This document shows positions 1-11,208 of a DNA stretch of 64,000 nucleotides, piece after piece. Below the pieces are notes generated by a model, which saw nothing but the letters and a program-made list of their open reading frames with translations, was not told the DNA's origin and ran no database searches. The translations under genes and the position numbers were made by a program. Position 1 is the first letter of the stretch, and the number at the start of each line of letters is the position of its first letter. This stretch comes from Gigaspora rosea (lineage: Eukaryota > Glomeromycota > Glomeromycetes > Diversisporales > Gigasporaceae), in contig QKWP01001692.1 in assembly GCA_003550325.1 (NCBI GenBank), forward strand, positions 37,800 through 101,799, written 5' to 3'.

Positions 1-1124
1 GACGTTGGATTGGACGTCCAATCCAAACGTCTAATTTTGTCTAATGTATAACACTATTATAATATTTTCAACTAGCTGCCCATAAAAAAATGTAACCATG
101 TCATAATTAAATTCAGGAGCACGATAATGATAAAGAGCTGTCTAGTATCTGTGACAATAAAAAACTATAGCTAACGCGATAGATAATCATGTGATAAGAT
201 ATCAAAGCTCACAATATTGAGCATTGTTTGCTTGAAAGAGTTAGAGACAGTAATTACCTAATATTATAAGAATGATCAGTTTGGTTAAAAAAGTTGACTT
301 TATAATTAGATAACTAATTATTAGAATTCATCGATGTCAATATAAAGGCAAAGTAATTCTCAACATTCTAATACAGAGATGAAATTCTAGAGGTATACCA
401 TAAAATAAAAGCAATTCCAGCAATTAAAGTTTTAGAAATATGTCCTTATTTCAGTTATTGCTAAGTACTTAGTAAAATTTATCGTTATAAGTGCATTTAT
501 AACTTAGCTACCATCGTTATCGATAATGATTTAGAGCTTTAATATTGACATAAGCTACGTTTTTGTTTTTTATCAACCTTTTTATTCGTATGATTTAAAA
601 GATGTGGCAATTTGTTTTTTAATCTAGGACGAAATGAATAAAAAGTTGTACATAATCAGCTATATATCGAACCAACCGGCAGTCACCCCTACAAATTTTA
701 TTCGATGGAAAACATCATTATTAATGCTGTACGATCTACTACTATTATTACTATATTTAGTACATTTGTGGTGGATTTAACAAAGTAGTATTGCATCATT
801 TTTTTTCTAAATATAAATCTAATCGTAAGTACACCATTGAGAGTTATATTTGGAGTGAAATAATTAGGTTATGTTGCGGTGTGGTTACGAAATGTTACAT
901 AATGGCGCAACTTTAAAGATACACAATCGGTTCTAAGAACGCCCACAATTTCCAAATTTAACAGTCGAAGTAATTAAATAGAATATAATAATTTGGTATC
1001 TGGATACCCGAGACTAAAAAAATATAAATACTGTATGGATTTGGTTAGTTTCCAGTCTTAAGTTCAATATACCAAGGATCAAAAAATATATATTTGAATT
1101 ATAAAAAGCTTATAACCATAAAAA
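1..1124 (+). repeat. Duplicon copy I: upstream flank of MATA-HMG copy 1
   Basis: This stretch is paralogous to 29391-30462, 39481-41673 and 51651-52870. All copies share, in order, the TTGGATTGGACGT-rich start, the 'aactagctgcccataaaaa' block, a GATAATGATTTAG block and an 'accattgagagttat' block before the HMG start codon. Copy I has none of the MITEs that interrupt copy III, so it shows unoccupied sites, for example the GATAAGAT site near 195-203. No gene is visible. The window begins inside the duplicon, so its left end is not seen. Confidence 0.8.
1023..1030 (+). promoter_or_regulatory. Putative TATA box of MATA-HMG copy 1
   Basis: TATAAATA lies 95 bp before the ATG and is kept at the same distance in the two intact copies (30361, 41572). 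Conservation among paralogs is expected anyway, so a promoter role is an inference. Confidence 0.4.
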
Positions 1125-2154
1125 ATGAATAAAGAATATCAATCCAGCTTCTTGGTTGATACCAAACCAGCTCATCGTGTTTGCGCTTTCATAAACTCTG
1201 GAAACGATCACATGATTCAAAATCAAGTGATTGACAATCAACAACTTATTAAGCTTCCATTTCCACCAAAAATCAATTCTCGAGATTTGGTTATTTTACA
1301 CCCCGATGGTCGAGTTCCTAAACCTCCTAATGCTTTCATTATTTATCGAAAATTATTTGTTGAAACAGCTCGTACTAGTGGTTACAACTTGCCAATGAAT
1401 ATTATTTCTTCAATGGCATCACAATCATGGGAACAAGAATCGAATGAGGTAAAAAATTAATATAAGAGAATTGCAAAAGAAGCTTTTAATTATCGGAATG
1501 AATTATTCCCTAAAATAAAAGTTGAAAAGAAGAGAAACCAATGGAAGACAGTTTCGTTTGATAAACCTTCTATTCGTAAAGTTAGAACGTCTAAACCTAT
1601 GAAATCTATTAATAAATCCATTAAAAATAAGCAATTAGAATCTCCTACAGTAGAGTCTGAACTTAATTTGTTACCTGAAATAACTGATGCCAATAATTTA
1701 AGTAGCGAGAATTCACAGATCTTAAATCTTGATTTGTTTGCAGATTGGGCAAATTTCTTTGATAATCAAAATGTCTATCCAAGTCCCGATTTATCAACAA
1801 TTTATAGTGACTACTCTCCAATTATGATTGAAGAATTTGAATTCGATTTAGGAACTTCTGAACAATGCTTTGATTTACCAATTCAACAAGACCAACAAGT
1901 TAATGAAGATATAATAAATAACTTTTTATTAATCGATGAAGATCAATCTTCTATTAATGAAAGTCAATATGGACTTGGAATTTTTGATTTCTCTTAATGA
2001 AACTGTAGAAACCATTCAAATTTTGGATACACAACCAATGTTTAACACAGTTGATGAGACAATTTATGATCAATTATTAAGTACAACAATAAATCAAAAT
2101 GATTTAAATAATGCATTAATTTCTTATGAGATGGATTTTGATTATTCATTTTAA
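1125..2154 (+). pseudogene. MATA-HMG box gene, copy 1 (broken)
   Basis: This copy matches the two intact 336-residue genes almost throughout. Codon 112, GAA in the intact copies, is TAA here (1458-1460), which stops translation inside the HMG box after 111 residues. A later extra T near 1995 shifts the frame so that the C-terminal tail is read separately (1936-2154). Relative to the intact genes it also has an 18-bp in-frame insertion encoding INESQY near residue 282. The length difference of 19 bp from the intact 1011-bp copies is explained exactly by these two insertions. The HMG-box start (PKPPNAFIIYRK) is well kept. MATA-HMG proteins are sequence-specific DNA-binding factors related to fungal mating-type regulators, and the family is greatly expanded in R. 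irregularis. A short HMG-box fragment could still be made, but loss of function is likelier. Confidence 0.88.
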
Positions 2155-2498
2155 AAAATCATTGTAAGATTAATATTTATAAATTAACACTTAAGCTCTA
2201 TAAAACATTATTTCATTAAATTCATGCAACTAAAATATTATGTTATTGTAAAAAGTTATTTAAACCCTTATCTGTTATGCTAAATTTTATGCAACAATTC
2301 TAAAGAAATTATTACAAGAAAATTATGAAAATAAAAGATATAAAAAAAACTCTTAAATGTATATATAGACTTTTTAGCATAGAAATTTCAAATATTATTT
2401 GTATAATCCTCGATCACTATTATTTTAAAAACCAGTAATAACGTTGTATTAGATAAATTTCTCTAATGGGATTCATTTCTAATAGCAATATTTTAATA
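2155..2498. other. Convergent 3' intergenic spacer, copy I
   Basis: This AT-rich spacer lies between the HMG stop and the kinase stop, so the two genes are transcribed toward each other. The equivalent spacer after copy 3 is 42685-43040. After copy 2 it is enlarged by a hairpin insertion (31525-31828). No gene is seen. Confidence 0.7.
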
Positions 2499-4183
2499 CT
2501 AATATTTAAAATTAATAAAATCAATATCGATATTATTATTTGAAATAACATCATTTGTAACACAACTAGTAAATTTACTGCTATAAATTGAATTATCATC
2601 ATTATCAATATCAAAGACTTTATATTCTATCACCATTTCATCATCTGATTTTAAAAATTCAGCCAAGAATTCAGGATTATTTTTCCATTTTAAAATAGTT
2701 TCATGAATTTCTAAAGCTGTTGGTCGTTTTTCTGGATCATCATTCCAGCACCTCTTTAAAAGTTCAGCATAACTTAGTGCCGTACCTCTAAGGATAGTCG
2801 GTCTTAATCCTTCACAAATTTCTATAGTCAGTCTTAAACTATCATATTCATATTCAGAAAATGCAACACGTCCTGAAGAAATTTCCCACATAATCATTCC
2901 AAAAGCATAAATATCTGATGCTTTGGTGAATTTGGTGAATACGCTTCCATGCAAAATTTCAGGAGCCATATATGGTAAAGCTCCATAAGCCCCTCTAGAT
3001 TCTGAGTCTAATGTTTTATTAACGGCAGTAGCAAAACCTAAATCACCAATATAAGCATTATATAAATCATTTTGAAATATATTTCCGCTATGTAAATCAC
3101 GATGAATAAGACTATGCGAATGAATTAAATTAAGATCCATTGCAATATATGATAATAGTTCTAACTTTTTTTCCCATTTCATTTGGGCAACTTTATGAAG
3201 GTTTTGACGTAAAGATCCCATTTTAGCATATTGCATAACTAAAATATATTCTCCTGTGTCTACATTTTTTGATATTCCATAACATTGTAAAAATGTAGGA
3301 CTCTTAGTTCCAATATTTGTGTATGCGTTTAACTTTTAAATTTACAAATATTTAATAAATAGCTGAATTATATTCATTATGAAATTTAATGAAGCTACCA
3401 AATATTTACCTCTTTTATAAGTTCTTTACAGCTATTTTTTGATCCATGAAATAATTTAAGTGCAACAATATCTGTTTGTGTATAAGACCCACCTGTGTGA
3501 TTTTTAACTTGGTATTCCCACGTAGCAGAATACACAGTTGCAAACCCGCCCTTCCCAATTTTCTCTACAAATTTTAATTTATTAAATGGAATAAATGTTA
3601 TTGAATTATTTTCGTTCAATAATTTTGTTATAAAATCATCAATATAATGATTTTTGTCTCTAATTGTTTTTTGATCTTTATTACTTCTTGCTTTTTGTAA
3701 CCATTCAATAGCTTTTTCATGGTTAGGTAATGTTCCGTTACCATTTCGATAGCGTAATCCAACTTCATATTGTCCATCAGGATTCCCGCTTTCAGCAGAT
3801 ATTAAATACCACTCAAATGCTTTCTTTTCATCCTTATTTGTGCCTGTGCCATTTTCATAGCACATTCCAAGATTGTATTGTCCATTCGAATTGCCACCTT
3901 CAGCAGATTTCAAATACCACTCAAGTGCTTTTTTTTCATCCTTATCTATGCCTATGCCATTTTCGTAGCAGACTCCAAGATTAAATAATCCATTTGAATT
4001 GCCACCTTCAGCAGATTTCAAATACCACTCAAATGCCTCTTTTTCATCCTTATCTGTGCCTATGCCATTTTCGTAGCACCATCCGAGATTATTTTGTCCA
4101 TTCGAATTGCCACCTTCAGCAAATTTTAAATACAATACAAATTTAATCTTTTTATAATATCTGAATAAAATTATGCAGAACAT
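2499..4183 (-). CDS. Sel1-repeat TKL-type protein kinase, copy A
   Basis: Exon 1 is 4183-3410 and exon 2 is 3332-2499. The intron has donor GTAAAT after codon GAG and acceptor AAAAG, and it preserves phase 0. Exon 1 encodes four Sel1 repeats of 36 residues (pattern GNSNGQ.NLG.CYENGIGTDKDEK.AFEWYLKSAE), then the kinase start with Gly loop IGKGGFATVYSA and the VALKLF lysine. Exon 2 opens LNAYTNIG and reads through YGIS, then HRDLHSGN (catalytic loop), GDLGFA (metal-binding Asp), MAPEIL and the C-lobe, to stop 2499. Sel1 repeats are protein-interaction solenoids; the kinase half is of the TKL type abundant in Rhizophagus. The ATG used by copy 3 is missing: a short deletion near 4155-4165 removes it, and the only upstream ATG (4183) gives an unrelated hydrophobic start. 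The gene may therefore have a changed N-terminus or be decaying. Confidence 0.8.
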
Positions 4184-5260
4184 CGGATTGATTTATTTTT
4201 ATAGTAGTCTTTGAAAATTTTAGAACGATAATTAAGGTTTAATATACGTACGTATACTGTCTTATTGAAAATTTTAGAACGATAATTAAAGTCTAATATA
4301 CGTACGTACGTACATATATCTGATATTGTCTTATATGTTACCGTCGCACTAGATTCTGTCATACTAGATTCTTACCGGTTACGCACGTCGTTTTACGTAA
4401 CCTCATACCAGATACCAGATACCTGATATGGGGCCCTGTCAGAGCTGTGATAGCTCTCCCACGAAAATTTTACCCCGTGATTTTATCCAATGAAACTCTT
4501 TAGGTTTAGGGTGAGATTTAGGGTGAAGTCACGTTAGTGGTAAACTCATTGATTAATGTTTTTGTGGGAAATCTATAGCCAGGAGTCTATCACGTGATAT
4601 GCGTATTCGGATTAACTTTTTGGCTTTATGCTAAGGTTTTGAGTTAGGGTTCGTGGATATAGCCTTAAAAGACACTATCTATATCAGTCACGATTTGTCA
4701 CATCTAAAATTTTAAAAATGATCTTCACAAATTACACAAATTGACGAAATTGCATTCTTAAAAATTTTGCCTAAAACCTTAAACCCAATACATACTGTTT
4801 CTTAAGGCAGAAGTTTTTATGAATCAAATGTATAAATGTAAAAAATGAACTTCTCCTTATAAATTATCACTCCCTTGAATATGTGCAATTATTTTGATTC
4901 TTCTTAGGTTAACAACTTCTTGGCTCAAAAAGCAATCTTTTAGGTGCATCAGAGGGAGAGCTTTTACCAAAATGCATGTGTGAAGGGCTGGTATATTATA
5001 AATGTAATGAAGAAAATCAAGGAAAACTGTTTTATAGTATGTAGATCACTTAATAATTTTATATTTTTGGTTTATTTTTTACTTGGTAAAAAATTTTTTA
5101 TGCTATTTAAGGTTCTAATACTTATTGTCTTATTTTAGTTTTATTTATCTGAATCAATATAAGTATAAAATGTTATTTTTTTTTTGTCTTCACTTCTAAT
5201 CCCAACACACTTAACTCCACCAACAATTAAACCCGAATGTTTATGTAATGGGGCGCAGTC
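4184..5260. other. Kinase 5' flank and unassigned AT-rich DNA
   Basis: 4190-4370 matches the flank upstream of kinase copy 3 (46496-46590), with GTACGTAC runs near 4245-4315. Near 4445-4590, 'ctctcccacgaaaa' and 'ttttgtgggaaat' are imperfectly inverted and may be the ends of a small MITE. No coding region is supported between 4370 and 5260. Confidence 0.5.
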
Positions 5261-5512
5261 TAGAGTTGTGACCCGAAACCTGAAACCTTTCCGAAACCTT
5301 CAAATTAAAATGTTAATAACTAATGCACATTTACTATAAAGTAACCAAAACATTTCTGAAATGCAATCTAATTATCATGTACTTTATGTCTTAAAGTCTA
5401 AAATTAAAATTCTAACCCTTTCAGTATAGTATAGAGTTCAAAAAAGGTTTCGGGTTTTCAGAAAAGGTTTCGGGATTTTATATATAGTTTCGGGTTTCGT
5501 TGCCCAACTCTA
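5261..5512. mobile_element. hAT-type MITE (TAGAGTTG ends)
   Basis: The ends are TAGAGTTG and CAACTCTA. They are flanked by an 8-bp duplication with one mismatch, GCGCAGTC (5253-5260) and GCACAGTC (5513-5520). Inside, CCGAAACC motifs cluster at the left end and GGTTTCGG at the right end, the subterminal repeat arrangement known for hAT transposase binding. The larger element at 44858-46487 has the same ends and motifs. There is no transposase. Confidence 0.8.
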
Positions 5513-6625
5513 GCACAGTCACCGAGGCTCCCACTTGTGGTCAGACTTCCTAAACCACTACCACTACTTTTGAACCCAACTATCGTATACACCTTTGTGC
5601 TATTTTCAGAAACTGTTTTTGGTTGGTCCGCACAGTTAGCCTTGTTACCGACAAGTCCTTATAGGGTGCATATGTCCATTGGACGCTCTAGGTCCCTTTC
5701 TTCCGCAGTGTTTCAGTTCCACCTATATCCATATAGACCTATTGTTATGTCGCCACTTATCTGTTAGAATATAAAATGTTATTTATTTATAATTTATTTC
5801 AAAGATTATTAGTATTTATTTAGTGTTAGAGAGTTTTCAAGCAGTTACCTCAATATGTTTGCTAGCCATTCCTATCATGATTAATTTTACTCGATACATG
5901 GCACAAAATATAATTTTTATATTTTATCTGTCAAAGGAACTCTACAAAAAGATATATTTTCACATTTTTTTACTAAGAGATTTTTTATTGCAGTATTGTC
6001 AACTAGACCACACTGGACATATTCCAATACTGTATTACTGGACTTTTGGACATAGTAATTTAATAGGTTCAATATGATCTGGTCTTGTAGTTTTTGGTCA
6101 CTGGACATAGTAAGTGATAACATGCTTATTGGTTATTAGCATTAATGAATTAGTTTAATAAATTAAAATTTTGATATTTATAAAAAAATTTTGGCAAGAA
6201 ATATAAATAAAGATCATATAATTTAATTTATTAAAAAAAATTTTTTTAAAAAATATTCAATTTATACAATTAATTTTCTCTAAGCACTAAACTCTATAGC
6301 TTTAATCTCTTATCAATAGTAGTTTAAGCTAATCTAATAGTTTTAAAAATTTAATTTTATATAGTTCTTAAATAATTTACTGCTAAAATTTTTCATTAAT
6401 AGTTTTATCTAAATTTTAGTGCTATAGTAGTAAGTATTATTTTAATCTCTTTGATTATGATCTAATTCACTTGGTCAGTTAATAAATCTTTGTTAGTAAT
6501 AACTTTAAACAGTTTAGAATGTTAAATAGCTTTGGTAAGTTTATTGTTATATTTAAAAAAAGCTTTCAAAGCAAGATAATAGATATATATAAAATAAAAC
6601 AAAGGACCAATTTAAGGGTAAAGTG
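5513..6625. other. Unassigned AT-rich DNA
   Basis: The open frame at 5537-5767 has no recognisable motif and the surrounding DNA is transposon remnant, so it is not called. 6000-6115 holds scattered TGGACAT motifs like those of the hAT element at 8645-10797, perhaps a decayed relative. Confidence 0.4.
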
Positions 6626-6864
6626 TATACATGAGGATGAAATTATTTTGGGTTCTAAAACCCGAAATTAAAATTTGAAGACAAAATTGTTTTTGACCTA
6701 TTTTACTTGAAAGACAAAATTATTTGATACTTTTTTTTAATAGACGAAATTATAAGGAACATATCTATATAAATTTTATTTGCTCTTCCTTATAAAAAAT
6801 TTTAATTTTCTCTAATAAAGACGAAATAGGCCTTTTCCAAAAACCAATTTCGGTGGCATCACTA
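6626..6864 (+). mobile_element. hAT-like MITE (TATACATGAGG...CATCACTA)
   Basis: This 239-bp element has a near-identical partner at 53225-53465. It is flanked by GTAAAGTG (6618-6625) and GTAGAGTG (6865-6872), an 8-bp duplication with one mismatch. The partner has a perfect 8-bp duplication of different sequence, which fixes both ends. The terminal inverted repeat is weak. It is non-coding, carrying AGACGAAATT-type motifs. Confidence 0.75.
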
Positions 6865-7746
6865 GTAGAGTGTATGTTGATTATTTTCAATAATAGTAAA
6901 ATTGTTATATTATATAGCACAGCATATAAAAACTTACTACTATTGTTAAATTAAATACATTTTGATATATCAAAAAAATATATATTTATGGTATTTTTAA
7001 TGTCTGAATTTCTATTTCAAAACAAAGAATTTAATATTTTATATTTAATTTTTTAAAAAAATATATCAAGTTAGTGATAGTTGTAACAGAAAATTTTTTT
7101 ATAACAGACAAAACAAGTTAAAACCAGTTTTTGATAGTAAATAAAATATCTAAAACAATGTATAAAATTCATGTGCACATGTGCACAATTTTTTAAAATA
7201 GATATGCACATGTGCATATAAAAAACAGTAGATAGTGCACAAATATGCACAATTTGTATATATAAACAATAATAGTACACAATTCTGTGCACAAACAATT
7301 TGTAAAATATCAATATAAATAGAACTGGTTCTATACTTAATTTATTAAATAATTTACTATATAGTGCACAAAATTTTCGTGATATGCACAAAAAAAATTT
7401 CCTTATATGCATATGTGCACAAAAATTTTTTTCAGATTTTATATACTGATCTAGAATATTCGATTACATATTAGTATTAGATATTTTGTAGTACTAATAA
7501 TTATAAAAATAAGTTTTATTATAATAATAATATTATTATATTCTACTCTTAAGAGTGTAATTTTTTTTAATATTGCAACTTATTTTACTTTAGACTTAAA
7601 AATAAGAAAGCATATATGTAATTAAAGTGCTATTCATTATTTTGTAATTGTGTAGTTTTTTTAAAAAAAACTCCTGAACAAGCCATTTGAAAAGGGCCTG
7701 CTATTGAAATTTACTATAAAAAATGGACTAATTATATAGATGCTAA
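6865..7746. other. AT-rich DNA with a TGCACA motif cluster
   Basis: Between about 7168 and 7425 the motif TGCACA/TGTGCA and close variants occur a dozen times. The same motif crowds both ends of the hAT element at 24317-25108, so this may be the remnant of a related element; no ends or target duplication were found. No gene is supported. Confidence 0.4.
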
Positions 7747-8311
7747 GTGGGCTTCCAGAAATTACGTGATTTTTTAGTGGGTGGGTGGGGTCCCGAAAAT
7801 ATCAGGTTATAATTATAATTCTGGTTAAATTTTTATAATTCTGGCCAAAAGTATAAAATTATAAAGTTATTAATATCTATTGTTCTACTGAACCAATTTA
7901 GATGATTTAACTACCAAAATGTTCGTCTCACTGAGACGATTCTAACAAGCTCAAAATCGTTAAAATCTAATCACAGAGTCCCAAGATCATTCAACTTTAG
8001 TGTAATTTTAATAGTGATTTTTTAGAATCACTAAGTAAATTTCTTTAATATTGAATAACTTTTGATCCACCAGCCCGTTTTGGATAATTTAACTACCAAA
8101 ATGTTCGTCTCAGTGAGACGATCCTAACAAGCTCTAAATCACTAAATTCCAATTACAGGATTCCAATATCGATAAAGATTTGTATTGTTAAACAAACAAA
8201 AAAATCTGATTAGAATTTGGCAATTTTGGGCTTGTTAGAATCGTCTCACTGAGACAAACATTTTGGCAGTTAAACCATTCAAATGGGCCAGTGGATCAAA
8301 AGTTATTCAAT

Positions 8312-8537
8312 GTCGGGGATGATGCTGAAATCAGATGATCCTGAAATTTTGATTTATTTTAACATGAAATTTTAAGATTTTTTTGTGGTATTTTTTTCGT
8401 CTTTGTCTTATAAGGTTAGGGTAAGGTTTGGGTGTAGATTTGATATTTAAAGAGTATATATAGATTTTAGCAGGGCTTATAGTTTCAAATTGAGACCCCA
8501 AATTTCAGCATCATCTGATTTCAGCATCATCACCGAT
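8312..8537 (+). mobile_element. Member (a) of the 7-bp-TSD MITE family
   Basis: It is flanked by ATTCAAT on both sides (8305-8311, 8538-8544), and the empty site is visible in the surrounding repeat at about 10880. Its ends carry two close copies of GATGATGCTGAAAT in inverted arrangement. The core contains GGTTAGGGTAAGGTTTGGGT and GAGTATATATAGATTTTAGC. Related members are 17676-17900, 45141-46024, 48100-48320 and 55897-56103. Confidence 0.8.
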
Positions 8538-8644
8538 ATTCAATATTAAAGAAATTTACTTAGTGACTCTAAAAAATCACTATTAAAATTATACAAAAGT
8601 TGAACGATCTTGGGACCCTGTAATTAGATTTTAATGATTTTGAG

Positions 8645-10797
8645 CAGAGATGGCATGTTAGGATATTGGACATTTGGACAATTTGGACATTTGGACATTT
8701 GGACAATGTCCAATTGTCCAAATAATTTTGATTGGACATAGTAACTTTTTTTATTAGACATTAAAAAAAAAATAATTTAATCTTGGTCTAAATTAAACTT
8801 AACTCAGTCCAATATTTACTAACTGCTAATATAAAATATCTTTAATTTACAGTATATTTAAAAAGTATACTGATTAATAATAATTATTATTATTATAAAA
8901 ATATGCATATGGTCCAGTGTGAAAATGTAGATACACAAAAACTAAAAGTTATTTTGTCAACATATAAAAGTTCTTCAGTTTTAACTATTTATTTATATTT
9001 TTTATACCTAATAAAAAAAGATCTAAGCTACATTTTGATATAATTTTTATTTTCATTTTATAATAAGCTTATTTTATAATAAATTTTTTAAAAAATTCTA
9101 TTTTAAAAAAAAAAAAAAAATTTTATTTTTTAAAAAAAAAAAAAAAATTTTTTTAAAAAAAATTATTTTTGCCACCAATATGCAACTTTATAAGCTTGTA
9201 CTATGCAACTGCATTGCCATACATATGCTAAATATACAGTTAAAATTTTAACTTAATTGGATTAGTAGTTGTTAAAATATAGATTAAAAACTAATTTATT
9301 TTAATAAAGTTTTATATATAAGTATATATAGTAATTTTATATATAGTAATTATTATTAAATATTTTAAAATTTATATTTTATCAATTACTGAATTAAGCT
9401 AAAATTTTATAAATATATTTAGCATATAAGTTATATAACAATATACTTGTACAATAAAAACTTACAAATTTGTAAATTAGTAACAAAAATATAGTTATTT
9501 TAAAAGGCATTTTTTTGCTTTTTTTAAAAAAAATACTAAATTTTAAAAACATTATTACACAGAAATATGTATATAAAAAGATAATAAATTTTATATTAAT
9601 AAATAGCTTAGAACTTGGTTTATTTAGCACAAAAAAAATTATAAATAGATAATTAAAATTAAAAAACATTATATATATAGATAAATTAATTATTTAATTT
9701 TAATTTATTCATATTTTTGCATTTTACAAATTGAAAAAAATAAGTCATTAATAAAAATTTTACAGAAATAAAATTTTTATTAAATAAATCCACAGACCTA
9801 AGTAATAAATAAATGCATTTAAATGCTTATATTAATTTCAGAAATTTTTTTTATTATAAGATACATCGTGTATCTACATTTTTGCACTGGACCATATATA
9901 CATATATATTCATACTACTAAATCAACTTAAATTCCATTTTACCTACAATATTTATATTTGATATTGGCTAATGAAATATGATTAATCAAACAGAATTTT
10001 AGAAACTGTAAATGATTGTATTTTAAAAAGAATAATAACAATAATTGTTTTTATTTTTAATTTTAAAATAAAGGCATATTATAAAAGAAAACACACCAAC
10101 ACAAAAAATTAAAGGTAGCTTATTTTTGGATATAATTAATTTTTCAATTGCAAATAGTTATTACATAGTAAAGTCTAAATTTTCTATGTAAATTGATAAT
10201 TGATGCTTAAATAAACTTGTTTGGAAGACTAAAATACATGTATACTAAAAGTTTTATCAAAATGAAGCAGTTTATATTATTTGACTTTTATTTTTAAATT
10301 TAATGAATATATTTTGTTAATAAAATTTTAATTTTTTGTTGAACATAAATATTAAAAACTAATTAACAAAAATTTCTCTGATATTGATAAAAACTTTAGA
10401 GAATATGTATTTTGATCTTCTGAATAAGTTTACTTAAGTGACTATAATCGATTTGCATAGTAAACTTTGAACTTTACTATGAGTAACTTTGTCAATCATA
10501 AGGTAGCTTATTTTCAGGTCAAAGACGTTTTTGAGTTTTTTGACCAAAAGAGAGAGGATATCTTATTTTTATCTTTTGGTATCATATTATTAAAATTGTC
10601 CAATAAAATTATTGGACAATTGGACATATGTCCAATTGGCAATTTGGACATATATCCAATAACCTTACAATTTACTTGGACATTGTCCAATGCCTAAAGG
10701 TCCAAAAAATTATTTGGACATTTGGGCTATGTCCAAATGTCCAAATGTCCAATTGTCCAATTAAATTTTATTTGGACATTGTCCAATGACAACTCTG
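8645..10797. mobile_element. Non-autonomous hAT element (CAGAG ends, TGGACA subterminal repeats)
   Basis: It starts CAGAGATGGCAT and ends ATGACAACTCTG. The perfect 8-bp target duplication ATTTTGAG occupies 8637-8644 and 10798-10805. TTGGACA/TGTCCAA motifs crowd both ends (8670-8740 and 10600-10790). The interior is very AT-rich with long A/T runs near 9100-9160 and holds no transposase frame. Length is 2153 bp. It lies inside the PIF-like element, so it is the younger insertion. Confidence 0.85.
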
Positions 10798-11208
10798 ATT
10801 TTGAGCTTGTTAGAATCGTCTCACTGAGACGAACATTTTGGTAGTTAAATCATTCAAAACGGGCTAGTGGATCAAAAGTTATTCAATATTAAAGAAATTT
10901 ACTTAGTAATTCTAAAAAATCACTATTAAAATTACACTAAAGTTGAATGATCTTGGGATCCTGTAATTATATTTTACCGATTTTGGGCTTGTTAGAATTG
11001 TCTTAATAAGACAAACATTTTGGTAGTTAAATCATCCAAATTGGTCCAGTAGAGCAATAGTTATTATCAATTTCATAAATTGAAACATATAAATAAATTT
11101 TAAAAAATATAAAATTTGATTGGCTAATAGAGTATCAAGTGTGGGTGGGTGGGGTAAAATTTTGAAATTTATTAGTAAAAAAATATTATGTAATTTCTGG
11201 AAGCCCCC

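Larger units (their letters stand above)
7747..11208. mobile_element. PIF/Harbinger-like foldback element, copy 1 (with nested insertions)
   Basis: The left end is GTGGGCTTCCAGAAATTACG. The right end read inward is GGGGGCTTCCAGAAATTACA. The direct TAA repeats at 7744-7746 and 11209-11211 match the 3-bp TWA target duplication of the PIF/Harbinger superfamily. The internal sequence is a series of inverted copies of a module reading GAATCGTCTCANTGAGACGA then GGTAGTTAAATCATCCAAA. It contains a 7-bp-TSD element (8312-8537) and a hAT element (8645-10797). A second copy in the opposite orientation lies at 17166-18464. It is non-autonomous, with no transposase frame. Confidence 0.75.

Noticed and set aside
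360..420. Resemblance to an 18S rRNA segment (GAAATTCTAGAGG)
   Set aside because: The match is too short, recurs in all duplicon flanks, and no flanking rRNA sequence is present.
1490..1693. 67-codon minus-strand frame repeated opposite all three HMG genes
   Set aside because: Antisense shadow conserved only because the HMG coding strand is conserved.
5537..5767. 76-codon plus-strand frame
   Set aside because: Somewhat GC-richer than its surroundings, but no motif, no paralog in the window and no supporting structure.
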